Part shown: positions 1-6,586 of the stretch, piece by piece
Layout of the letters: each line of letters begins with the position of its first letter
Position numbering within the stretch: position 1 is the first letter of the stretch
Source of the DNA: Verrucomicrobiia bacterium
GTDB lineage: Bacteria; Verrucomicrobiota; Verrucomicrobiia; Limisphaerales; UBA11358
NCBI GenBank assembly: GCA_030044395.1
Contig: JASHVW010000217.1
Coordinates: 1-12,823, forward strand
Reading direction: 5' to 3'
DNA length: 12,823 nucleotides
The notes under the pieces: model-generated
The model's input: only the letters and a program-made list of their open reading frames with translations
Told to the model about the DNA's origin: nothing
Databases searched by the model: none
Translations under genes and position numbers: made by a program

Positions 1-2
1 CG

Positions 3-473
3 CTGATTTTTTTGACGTTGACAATGGCGGTGACGCCCGTGCGAAAAGTTTTCGGTTTGAACTGGGTGATTCAATTGCGCCGGATGCTTGGGCTTTACGC
101 CTTCTTTTACGGCTGCCTGCATTTCCTGTGCTTCTACAGCCTTGACCGGGCGTTCAGCATTTCCAGCACGCTGCACGAAATTGTTGTGCGCAAGTATATC
201 TGGTTTGGAATGACCGCGCTGCTCGTCATGGTGCCGCTCGCCATCACTTCGACGAACGGCATGATCAAACGGCTCGGCGGCAAACGCTGGCGGGCCTTGC
301 ACCGGCTCGCCTATGTGGCCGCCGTCGCCGGCGCGATCCATTTTTACATGCAGGTAAAGGCGGACGTGCGCCTGCCGCTGGTGTTTATCGCGGTGTTGGC
401 GGTCCTCCTCGGCTATCGCGTCGTGAATTATTTGCGCAATCGCCGGCCCGCTCAGGCAGCCGTGGCAAAATGA
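3..473 (+). CDS. msrQ: MsrQ-like haem-binding membrane subunit, 5'-truncated by window edge
   Basis: Membrane haem protein of the MsrQ/YedZ (ferric reductase-like transmembrane) family. In characterised members it passes quinone-derived electrons to the periplasmic molybdopterin enzyme MsrP, which repairs methionine sulfoxide. The reading frame is open to the first base of the window (it reads L-I-F-L-T-L-T-M-A-V-T-P), matching the interior of MsrQ. About 50 N-terminal residues are therefore missing, and the TTG at 12 or ATG at 24 is not the true start. Visible features are the family block T-P-V-R-K followed by R-R-M-L-G-L, and histidines at residues 37, 97 and 110 (counted from base 12) in the haem-ligand positions (CLHF, ALHRL, AIHF). 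About four membrane segments remain, with a basic C-terminal tail. msrP would be expected upstream, outside the window. The convergent receiver gene ends 56 bases downstream. Confidence 0.82.
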   Translation: MIFLTLTMAVTPVRKVFGLNWVIQLRRMLGLYAFFYGCLHFLCFYSLDRAFSISSTLHEIVVRKYIWFGMTALLVMVPLAITSTNGMIKRLGGKRWRALHRLAYVAAVAGAIHFYMQVKADVRLPLVFIAVLAVLLGYRVVNYLRNRRPAQAAVAK

Positions 474-529
474 TCGCGTGGCGAAGCCGTCTGCCCTCGC
501 GCCCCCCGTTCGGCACGCTCCGCATTTTA

Positions 530-910
530 TCACGTTTCCGCCGGCGCGTGAGGCAGTAATTCCTCAATCCGGCGAACCAGCCGGGGTAAATCCAGTGGTT
601 TGGTGAAGAAATCTTCTGCCTCCATGGCCACCGTGCGCTTGGTCACGTCGCTCGAAAGAGCGCTCATAAAAATAATCGGGATTTTCTTGGTGGAAGGCTG
701 CCGCCGAAGGATTTCACAAACCGATAGCCCATCCAAATCCGGCAGCAAGATATCCAGGAGGATGAGGTCCGGCTTTGATTGGCGCGCCTGGCTAAGCGCA
801 TGCACGCCGTCATGGGCCACCAAAAATTCGCAATGCAGTTCCGAAAGCCGGAATTTCACCAATTCGATGAAGTCCAGCTCGTCGTCTACAATCAATATCC
901 GAGGCGCCAT
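530..910 (-). CDS. Single-domain response regulator (CheY-like receiver)
   Basis: Stand-alone phosphoacceptor receiver domain of 126 residues with no output domain. The acidic pocket is D9-D10, the phosphoacceptor is D53 (in LLDILLPDLDG), the switch serine is S83 and the conserved lysine is K104 in FTKP. The usual G-A before D-x-[FY] is replaced by E-A-E-D-F-F, a mild departure. The domain is complete, so it should be phosphorylated by a histidine kinase and act by binding a partner protein. No kinase is adjacent, making it an orphan here and its target unknown. The ATG at 910 is the only sensible start because the beta-1 strand begins at residue 4; there is no clear Shine-Dalgarno sequence. 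It diverges from the M50 protease gene across about 70 bases and converges with msrQ. Confidence 0.88.
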   Translation of the reverse strand: MAPRILIVDDELDFIELVKFRLSELHCEFLVAHDGVHALSQARQSKPDLILLDILLPDLDGLSVCEILRRQPSTKKIPIIFMSALSSDVTKRTVAMEAEDFFTKPLDLPRLVRRIEELLPHAPAET

Positions 911-982
911 TATTGTCAGATTAGCGACTCACGCGCCAATCTCAATGACGGGACGGTTAAAGGCTGGTGACGAAATGGAAAC

Positions 983-1960
983 ATGCCGGGTCTAACAGCC
1001 AAAATGCTTGTTCATGTCACTTGGATGTGGCAATTTCCACTGATGCCGACGAGACAAGGTTCGATTCGCCTCTTCCGACTGTTTGGGATTACGGTTTATT
1101 TGCACTGGGCGTGGTTTTTGGCGGTGTATTATTTCGTTTGGGTGTCGGGAGGGCTTTATTCTTCAAGCTTCTGGAGCGTTCTGGAATGCCTGGCGCTGTT
1201 CGGAATCGTATTGGTCCACGAATTTGGACATCAACTGGCTTGCCGGTCCGTCGGGGGCCAGACCCATGACATCGTCCTTTGGCCGCTGGGCGGCGTGGCT
1301 TACGTGACGCCGCCACAACGCCCGGGCGCCCAACTCTGGAGCATCGCCGCCGGGCCGCTTGTCAACGTGATTCTCTTCCCGTTGTTTGGTCTTTTATGGA
1401 TATTTGCCCGAACCGCTGGCTGGCAGGAATCTATTCCGAACCTTTATACCTTCTTCTTCATGCTTTTTTGGATTAATACCACGCTGTTGGTCTTCAATAT
1501 GCTCCCGATTTTTCCGTTGGATGGCGGGCAAATTCTGCGCTCGTTGCTCTGGTTCGTTTTCGGACGCGTCAACAGCCTGTTGATCGCCACGGTAATCGGC
1601 CTCATTGGGGTCGCGGTTCTTATTGCCTTTGCCTTTTGGAGGCAAAACCTTTGGCTCGGAATCGTCTGCGTTTTCATTCTGATGAATTGCTGGGGCGCCC
1701 TCATGCAAGCCCGCTCCATGTCCCGCGTCGCCGGCGCCCCTCGCCGCGAGGGTTTTGCCTGCCCCGCTTGCAAGGCCATTCCACCACGCGGCCCCTTTTG
1801 GGTCTGCGGCCAGTGCAGAAAACCGTTCGATATCTTCGAGACGCCCGGTGCCTGCCCGCATTGTTCCACCCAGTATGCCGCCATGTCCTGCGCCGAATGC
1901 GGCGCCATGCGCCCCATCAGCGATTGGGAAATTGCCCGGCAAACCCCGCCGCCACTCTGA
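983..1960 (+). CDS. M50-family site-2-type intramembrane metalloprotease with two C-terminal zinc ribbons
   Basis: Polytopic membrane protease of the S2P/M50 (SpoIVFB-like) family, 325 residues. The zinc-binding HEFGH motif is at residues 79-83 inside a hydrophobic segment. The third ligand lies in N-M-L-P-I-F-P-L-D-G-G, with D180. About six membrane segments are visible (roughly 36-52, 67-88, 118-142, 154-176, 198-219, 224-242). The tail after residue 255 is soluble and holds two treble-C/zinc-ribbon knuckle pairs: C260/C263 with C275/C278, and C291/C294 with C303/C306. Such proteases cut transmembrane segments of substrates to release soluble fragments; the substrate here is unknown. The start is uncertain: homologues begin just before the R-x-G-S-I block, so ATG at 1025 or 1043 may be the real start. 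The gene ends 26 bases before the convergent peroxiredoxin gene. Confidence 0.87.
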   Translation: MPGLTAKMLVHVTWMWQFPLMPTRQGSIRLFRLFGITVYLHWAWFLAVYYFVWVSGGLYSSSFWSVLECLALFGIVLVHEFGHQLACRSVGGQTHDIVLWPLGGVAYVTPPQRPGAQLWSIAAGPLVNVILFPLFGLLWIFARTAGWQESIPNLYTFFFMLFWINTTLLVFNMLPIFPLDGGQILRSLLWFVFGRVNSLLIATVIGLIGVAVLIAFAFWRQNLWLGIVCVFILMNCWGALMQARSMSRVAGAPRREGFACPACKAIPPRGPFWVCGQCRKPFDIFETPGACPHCSTQYAAMSCAECGAMRPISDWEIARQTPPPL

Positions 1961-1986
1961 GCAACCTGGGGCGGCGGCGTTTGTCG

Positions 1987-2466
1987 TTACCGCAACTTTG
2001 CCAGCGTCGTTTTGACTGCATCGAAATTCGGCAGGTCCTTTGGGGTCGCCGTTTGTTCGCTGTATTGCACCACCCCGTGCTTATCAATCACAATTGCCGC
2101 CCGCGCCGCTGTGTCCCCCACCCCCGCCAGCATAGGAATCACCACGTCATATTTCTTGATGACTTCCTTGTTCAAATCGCTCGCCAGCGGGATGGTGATC
2201 TTTTCCTTTTGCGCCCACGCCTCCTGCGCAAACGGCGTGTCCACGCTGATGCCGATGACCTCGGCCCCCAGGTGGGCGTAATCGTTCAAGCCGCCGCTGA
2301 TGCTGCACATTTCCTGGGTGCAGACCCCGGTGAACGCCGCCGGAAAGAACAGCAGCACCGTGTTCTTTTTGCCGAAGTTATTGCTCAACTTGATGTCTGC
2401 CAGCCCGGTGGCGGTTTTCGTTTTGAGCGTGAAGTCAGGAGCTTGGGAGCCAACTTTGATTGCCAT
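1987..2466 (-). CDS. Peroxiredoxin (AhpC/TSA superfamily, AhpE/Prx5-like)
   Basis: Thiol peroxidase that reduces hydrogen peroxide and organic hydroperoxides, presumably cytoplasmic. The protein is 159 residues from ATG 2466, chosen because the fold begins with A-P-D-F-T-L at residues 9-14. An in-frame TTG at 2532 would add a 22-residue non-homologous leader and lies inside the likely promoter. The peroxidatic centre is P42-x-x-x-T46-x-x-C49 (PAAFTGVC), and a second cysteine, C54, lies five residues on, the spacing used by 2-Cys Bcp-type enzymes. The conserved arginine is in the A-A-R-A-A-I strand near residue 122. The thioredoxin fold is complete and of normal length. It is divergently transcribed from the lipase gene across 86 bases that hold a near-consensus promoter, and it is convergent with the M50 protease gene. 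Confidence 0.9.
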   Translation of the reverse strand: MAIKVGSQAPDFTLKTKTATGLADIKLSNNFGKKNTVLLFFPAAFTGVCTQEMCSISGGLNDYAHLGAEVIGISVDTPFAQEAWAQKEKITIPLASDLNKEVIKKYDVVIPMLAGVGDTAARAAIVIDKHGVVQYSEQTATPKDLPNFDAVKTTLAKLR

Positions 2467-2503
2467 AATTTTTAATTTGTTTGTTAATCCTTCGTTCGTT
2501 GTA

Positions 2504-2532
2504 ATTTTGAAAATTCTCTTGATATTTGTCAA
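2504..2532 (-). promoter_or_regulatory. Candidate sigma-70-type promoter for the peroxiredoxin gene
   Basis: On the minus strand a perfect -35 hexamer TTGACA (2532-2527) is followed after 17 bases by CAAAAT (2509-2504), a 4/6 match to TATAAT. Transcription would start near 2497, giving a leader of about 30 bases ending in the A/T-rich run just before the ATG at 2466. No Shine-Dalgarno sequence sits at normal distance; an AAGGA lies about 20 bases up. The assignment rests on consensus matching only. Confidence 0.5.
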
Positions 2533-2552
2533 CGGATGATTTCTCTACTCGT

Positions 2553-3317
2553 ATGTTCGCGAGGGCATTGATAATTGCCGCGGCAATGACCACTTGTTCA
2601 ACAACTTTTGGCGCGCTCGACGAAGTCATCTTGCTGCACGGACTTTGTCGCACGAGCCATTCGATGGACAAGATCGCCCTCGCCCTCGCCGGCGCCGGCT
2701 TCAAGGTGCGAAATGTGGACTATCCTTCCCGGTCGGCGCCCATCCAGAAACTTGCGGACGACGCCATCGGCAAAGCGATCGCCGATTGCGACTCCGACGA
2801 TGCCAAGAGAATTGATTTCGTCACCCATTCACTTGGCGGAATCCTGGTGCGAAGCTATGTGGCGCGTCATTCCATTCCGAATCTCGGTCGTGTTGTCATG
2901 CTCGCGCCGCCAAACCGGGGTAGCCAGGTGGTGGACAAGTTAGGCCGCTGGTCTTTGTTCAAATGGATCAATGGCGTGGCGGGAAATGAATTGGGCACGG
3001 ACTCCAATTCGCTCCCCAACCGGCTTGGACCTGCCCATTATCCCGTCGGCATCATTGCCGGTGACCGTTCCATCAATTGGATTAACAGCCTGCTGATCCC
3101 CGGCCCCAATGATGGAAAAGTCTCGACCGAGAGCGCAAAACTCGCTGGCATGAGCGATTACCTCATCCTCCACGCCACGCATCCGTTCATCATGCGCAAT
3201 CGTGAAGCCATCCGCCAAACGATTCACTTCCTGCGTACCGGCAGTTTTGACCATGGCGGACCCCGCCCCGGAATCAAAGCGCCGCCAGGACCTCCACCGC
3301 GTGTTCGTCCGGCTTGA
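2553..3317 (+). CDS. Exported alpha/beta-hydrolase lipase/esterase
   Basis: Lipase-like serine hydrolase of 254 residues from ATG 2553. The N-terminus M-F-A-R-A-L-I-I-A-A-A-M looks like a short signal peptide ending near T-T-F-G-A, so periplasmic or secreted location is likely. The oxyanion block L-L-H-G-L is at residues 27-31. The nucleophile is S93 in T-H-S-L-G-G, a triacylglycerol-lipase elbow. D187 (PNDGKVS) and H210 (ATHPFIM) fit the acid and base. The signature resembles PGAP1/LipA-type or triacylglycerol lipase-like esterases acting on acyl esters; the substrate cannot be named. A TTG at 2526 in frame would put charged residues before the signal peptide and is disfavoured. The last 20 or so residues (proline/glycine/arginine-rich) look non-domain and are encoded antisense to the end of bcp, a 44-base convergent overlap. 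Confidence 0.83.
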   Translation: MFARALIIAAAMTTCSTTFGALDEVILLHGLCRTSHSMDKIALALAGAGFKVRNVDYPSRSAPIQKLADDAIGKAIADCDSDDAKRIDFVTHSLGGILVRSYVARHSIPNLGRVVMLAPPNRGSQVVDKLGRWSLFKWINGVAGNELGTDSNSLPNRLGPAHYPVGIIAGDRSINWINSLLIPGPNDGKVSTESAKLAGMSDYLILHATHPFIMRNREAIRQTIHFLRTGSFDHGGPRPGIKAPPGPPPRVRPA

Positions 3318-3747
3318 CCTGCGGCCAAATCTTCTTGATGCAGCCGTCCGGCCCGATGAGAAACGTCACGCGCAGCGTCCCCATGTATTTCCGGCCCATG
3401 AATCTTTTCTCTCCCCAGACGCCATAGGCCTCGACGATTCTTTTGTCCTCATCCGCCAGAAGTGGAAATGGCAGTTTGAACTTCTCGACAAATTTATCAT
3501 GCGATTTCCCTGAATCGGTGCTGATGCCCAGCACGATGGCGCCGCGCATTTGGAATTCGCCAAAATTGTCGCGAAAGTTGCACGCCTCTTTCGTGCAGCC
3601 CGGCGTGTCGTCTTTTGGATAAAAATAGAGGACAACGTTCTTCCCCTTGAACTCCGAAAGCGAAACCTTTCCGCCGCCGTTCGTCACCGCGGTAAATTCC
3701 GGCGCCACGTCGCCTTCCTTCAATTTGATTTGATCTTCCTTGTCCAT
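3274..3747 (-). CDS. bcp: Thioredoxin-dependent thiol peroxidase (Bcp/PrxQ type)
   Basis: Peroxiredoxin of the Bcp/PrxQ subfamily, 157 residues, which reduces peroxides and is typically recycled by thioredoxin. The catalytic block Y-P-K-D-D-T-P-G-C-T-K-E-A-C gives peroxidatic C51 and resolving C56 five residues later, the classic atypical 2-Cys PrxQ arrangement. R126 (L-R-V-T-F-L-I) is the conserved active-site arginine, and G-D-V-A-P-E-F marks the start of the fold. ATG 3747 is chosen because GGGAG lies just upstream (3755-3751), and everything further upstream in frame is antisense or pgsA-overlapping sequence without homology. pgsA ends 53 bases upstream, separated by a terminator-like hairpin, and the leader holds a 9-base inverted repeat. 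Its 3' end overlaps the convergent lipase gene by 44 bases. It is a different subfamily from the peroxiredoxin at 1987-2466. Confidence 0.93.
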   Translation of the reverse strand: MDKEDQIKLKEGDVAPEFTAVTNGGGKVSLSEFKGKNVVLYFYPKDDTPGCTKEACNFRDNFGEFQMRGAIVLGISTDSGKSHDKFVEKFKLPFPLLADEDKRIVEAYGVWGEKRFMGRKYMGTLRVTFLIGPDGCIKKIWPQVKPDEHAVEVLAAL

Positions 3748-3759
3748 AATCTCCCGGAG

Positions 3760-3790
3760 AGTTGAGTGGATTTTCAATGGACACTCAACT
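3760..3790 (-). promoter_or_regulatory. Perfect 9-base inverted repeat in the bcp leader
   Basis: Arms AGTTGAGTG (3760-3768) and CACTCAACT (3782-3790) are perfect reverse complements with a 13-base spacer, so either DNA strand can form the structure. On the bcp-sense strand the hairpin ends four bases before the GGGAG ribosome-binding sequence. No T-run follows on that strand, so it is not a simple terminator. It could be an operator for a dimeric regulator or an mRNA structure affecting translation of the peroxidase; the sequence alone does not decide. Confidence 0.5.
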
Positions 3791-3820
3791 AAAAAAATCC
3801 TCACCCCGGCTGTGCCGGGG
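3791..3820 (-). terminator. Intrinsic terminator overlapping the pgsA stop codon
   Basis: On the minus strand the stem CCCCGGC, loop ACA, stem GCCGGGG (3820-3804) is followed by TGAGGA and then seven T (3797-3791). The seven-base-pair GC-only stem encodes the last residues of PgsA and the TGA lies directly after it. The six-base spacer before the T-run is longer than ideal, so termination may be partial, allowing some read-through into bcp. Confidence 0.6.
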
Positions 3821-4394
3821 AACTCGCCGGATGCGAACTTAATTGTTTGCTTCCATCCCAAACATAATACAAGCCTGACACACCGGTGAAAATTCCCGCG
3901 CCGAACATCCAGATCTTTATATAAACTCGATTCAAATCCACGTCCCATCGCAGCAAAATCCAAAGCACCAACGCCATTTGAAATACCGTTGCCATCTTTC
4001 CTGTCAGCCGGGGATGAACCTTGATTTTGCCAACGACCAAATGAATGACTCCCGCTCCGATGCCGAGCACTGCGTCCCGTCCAATGATCGTACCGGTGAG
4101 CCAGAGCGGAATCTGCCGCAGATACGGCGCATTATTAAAACTCAACGTCACCACCGCGGAAACCAGCAATAATTTGTCCGCCAGAGGGTCAAGGATCGCC
4201 CCCAACTCGCTTTTCTGATTGTAACGGCGCGCGATATAACCATCCACCCCGTCTAGTATGGCGGCGACGGCAAACGACAGAATGGCAGACAACCGGTGGA
4301 TCTCATTTCCCGTGCGTACGTAGTAAATGAGTTCCACGACGAAAAACGGTATCAATAAAATGCGAAGAATCGTAACTTTATTGGCCGTCGTCAT
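3801..4394 (-). CDS. pgsA: CDP-diacylglycerol--glycerol-3-phosphate 3-phosphatidyltransferase
   Basis: Integral membrane CDP-alcohol phosphatidyltransferase, 197 residues, that makes phosphatidylglycerophosphate, the precursor of phosphatidylglycerol and cardiolipin. The family signature D-x2-D-G-x2-A-R-x8-G-x3-D-x3-D is complete: D48, D51, G52, A55, R56, G65, D69 and D73. The N-terminal N-K-V-T-I-L-R-I-L-L-I-P-F is typical of PgsA as opposed to PssA. About five to six membrane helices are visible. The C-terminal tail after residue 185 is a short polar S/P/A segment whose codons form the stem of a terminator. Start at ATG 4394 lacks a Shine-Dalgarno sequence but fits the family N-terminus. 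Related CDP-alcohol transferases with other alcohols cannot be fully excluded. Confidence 0.88.
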   Translation of the reverse strand: MTTANKVTILRILLIPFFVVELIYYVRTGNEIHRLSAILSFAVAAILDGVDGYIARRYNQKSELGAILDPLADKLLLVSAVVTLSFNNAPYLRQIPLWLTGTIIGRDAVLGIGAGVIHLVVGKIKVHPRLTGKMATVFQMALVLWILLRWDVDLNRVYIKIWMFGAGIFTGVSGLYYVWDGSKQLSSHPASSPAQPG

Positions 4395-4410
4395 CAGGGT
4401 CGAAGATTGA

Positions 4411-4428
4411 CACGAATTTCACGAATTT
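4411..4428. repeat. Tandem duplication of a 9-mer, CACGAATTT
   Basis: Two perfect head-to-tail copies of CACGAATTT lie at 4411-4419 and 4420-4428, just upstream of pgsA. The rest of the 4395-4633 gap shows no gene; it is the divergent promoter region of pgsA and the ABC-F gene, with a minor CCGGC/GCCGG stem at 4550-4567. The repeat may be a remnant of a longer tandem array. Confidence 0.6.
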
Positions 4429-4633
4429 GCACCACCTGAATGTCTTCGCTTTTCGAGGATGAGGGGTGAGAATTGAAAAGGCTCCTCCATTTCCAGCATC
4501 GCCTCGCGACGGTTGAAATGCCCTTGAGATACTTTTACACTGGCGCCCACCGGCTTTTCCACGCCGGACGAGAATGAGCTTTGACCGAAGCCGTCCTTGT
4601 TTTTCCTTCTGCGCACCATAAAATGTGCGGCTC

Positions 4634-6586
4634 ATGTTGACGCTTTCAGACATCAGCAAGGCCTACGGCGGACGAGTTTTGTTCAACGAAACGGCTTTGC
4701 AGGTGAATCGCGCGGACCGTATCGGCCTGGTCGGGCCGAACGGCGCGGGCAAAACGACGCTTTTTTCCATCATCCTCGGCGAAGAATCACCGGACACGGG
4801 CAGGGTGATGAAGGAACGAAACGTCGTGTTCGGCCATCTGCCGCAGGAAAGCGCGCCGGCGGCCGATGAAACAGTGCTCGAACTGGCCACGGCCGTTTCG
4901 CTGGAATTTTCCAGGCTGCGGAGAAGGATTCTCGCGTGGGATTACGACCATCATGTTGACGCGCAACATGCGGACGAAATTCACGACGACGCGCACAATC
5001 GTTTTCACGAGCTGGGCGGTTACCAATTGGATGCAAAGGCGAAGCAGGTTCTCGTCGGCCTCGGTTTTCGTGAAAAGGATTTCAATCGCCAGGCGCGCGA
5101 GCTTTCAGGCGGCTGGGTGATGCGCGCGCATCTGGCGCGGTTGCTGGTGCAGGAGCCGGATTTGTTGTTGCTCGACGAGCCGACAAACCACCTGGACCTG
5201 GAGGCGTTGCTGTGGTTTCAGGAGCATCTGAAAAATTATCCGGGCGCGATCATGGTCATCTCGCACGACCGCGAATTTCTGAATCATATCGTCAGTGGCG
5301 TTGTGGAAATCCGGCAGGGCAGGCTGATGCGGTATCGGGGCAATTACGATGAATTTCTTGTTCAGCGCGCCGCGGCCGAGGAACAGCTTCTCGCCGCTTA
5401 CAAAAATCAACAGCGTGACATCGCGCGGTTGCAGGAGTTTGCCGACCGTTTTCGCGCCAAGGCCAGCAAGGCGTCGCAGGCGCAAAGCAAGCTGAAGCAG
5501 ATCGAGCGAATGGAAAAAATTGAAGCGCCGACGGATGACGAAGGCAAAATCGGTTTCCGGTTTCCGCAACCGCTGCGCAGCGGCCACAAAGTCATCACGC
5601 TCGAAAATATTCAGCAGGCTTACGGCGACAATGTGGTTTATCGCGGCATGGAATTCAAAGCCGAGCGCGGCCAGCGAATTGTCCTGGTCGGCCCCAACGG
5701 CGCGGGCAAATCCACGTTGCTGAAAATTCTTGCAGGCGTTTTAATTCCGCAGGGCGGCGCGCGGACGCCGGGGCACAACGTGAAGGCCGGTTATTATTCG
5801 CAATACCGGGTGGACATGCTGGACGCCGGGCGCACCGTGCTTGAAGAGGCAATGGATACGCCGTCGCGCGTCACGGAACAATTTGTCCGCACCCTGCTCG
5901 GGAGTTTTTTATTTCGCGGTGACGATGTTTTCAAACGCGTCGGCGTGTTGAGCGGGGGCGAAAAGAGCCGGCTTGCGCTCGTGAAATTGTTGCTCGCCCC
6001 GCCAAATCTTCTGCTGATGGACGAGCCGACGACGCACTTGGACATGGCGAGCATTGACGCGCTGGTGTATGCGCTCGGGCAATTTGAAGGCACGATGGTT
6101 TTCATCAGCCACGACGTCTATTTCATCCGCGCGCTGGCGAATCACGTCGTGCATGTGAATGCGGGCCGGCTCACGCATTATCCCGGCGGCTACCAATATT
6201 ATTTGGACAAAACAAGAGCGTTGTCGGAACGCGCGGCATTGACCTCCGGCGGAACGAATGGAACGGCCTCACCGCAAAAATCAGCGCCAGCGAACCGCTC
6301 TTCAATGGATCGCAAGGAACAAAAACGAATTGAAGCGCGGCAACGTCAGGCGCGTTCCAACGAACGCAAAGCGCAACAACAAGTGGTTGACGGATTGGAA
6401 AAAGAAATCGGGCAACTCGAAACGCAATTGGCGGAATTCACGATGGAACTGGAAAATCCGGCGACTTATGAAAAGCCGGGACGCGCCGCGCACTTGAACC
6501 GGGAAATGGTTCATTTGCAGGAACGATTGGCGGAATTGAATCCGCAATGGGAAGCCGCCGCCGGAAAACTATCGGCGATGGGTTGA
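4634..6586 (+). CDS. ABC-F family ATPase (YheS-like)
   Basis: Soluble tandem ATP-binding-cassette protein without membrane domains, 650 residues from ATG 4634. ABC-F proteins act on the ribosome near the E site, for example rescuing stalled translation. Domain one has Walker A G-P-N-G-A-G-K-T-T near residue 34, signature L-S-G-G-W-V-M-R near 157 and Walker B L-L-L-D-E-P-T-N-H-L-D near 179. The linker (about 235-305) has the F-R-A-K-A-S-K-A-x-Q-A-Q-S-K block typical of YheS. Domain two has Walker A near 353, L-S-G-G-E-K-S-R near 439 and L-L-L-M-D-E-P-T-T-H-L-D near 460. Residues 535-650 form a charged, coiled-coil-like tail. In the second domain the usual N of D-E-P-T-N is T. A GTG at 4625 adds only three residues; M-L-T-L-S-D-I is the family start. 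It is a single gene, divergent from pgsA. Confidence 0.92.
   Translation: MLTLSDISKAYGGRVLFNETALQVNRADRIGLVGPNGAGKTTLFSIILGEESPDTGRVMKERNVVFGHLPQESAPAADETVLELATAVSLEFSRLRRRILAWDYDHHVDAQHADEIHDDAHNRFHELGGYQLDAKAKQVLVGLGFREKDFNRQARELSGGWVMRAHLARLLVQEPDLLLLDEPTNHLDLEALLWFQEHLKNYPGAIMVISHDREFLNHIVSGVVEIRQGRLMRYRGNYDEFLVQRAAAEEQLLAAYKNQQRDIARLQEFADRFRAKASKASQAQSKLKQIERMEKIEAPTDDEGKIGFRFPQPLRSGHKVITLENIQQAYGDNVVYRGMEFKAERGQRIVLVGPNGAGKSTLLKILAGVLIPQGGARTPGHNVKAGYYSQYRVDMLDAGRTVLEEAMDTPSRVTEQFVRTLLGSFLFRGDDVFKRVGVLSGGEKSRLALVKLLLAPPNLLLMDEPTTHLDMASIDALVYALGQFEGTMVFISHDVYFIRALANHVVHVNAGRLTHYPGGYQYYLDKTRALSERAALTSGGTNGTASPQKSAPANRSSMDRKEQKRIEARQRQARSNERKAQQQVVDGLEKEIGQLETQLAEFTMELENPATYEKPGRAAHLNREMVHLQERLAELNPQWEAAAGKLSAMG

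Noticed and set aside
1394..1942. Minus-strand frames of 182 and 157 codons opposite the M50 gene
   Set aside because: Antisense to the membrane and zinc-ribbon coding region; no start context or similarity.
1636..2475. Long plus-strand reading frame of 279 codons running from inside the M50 gene through the peroxiredoxin gene
   Set aside because: It is out of frame with the M50 gene and antisense to a clear peroxiredoxin. The composition is His/Arg/Pro-rich, with no family resemblance.
3748..3963. N-terminal extension of bcp to an upstream ATG at 3963
   Set aside because: It would overlap the 3' end of pgsA in another frame and add 72 non-homologous residues; the ribosome-binding sequence supports 3747.
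4378..4659. Minus-strand frame of 93 codons overlapping the start of pgsA and the start of the ABC-F gene
   Set aside because: Arg/Lys-rich sequence with no recognisable domain, overlapping two well-supported genes.
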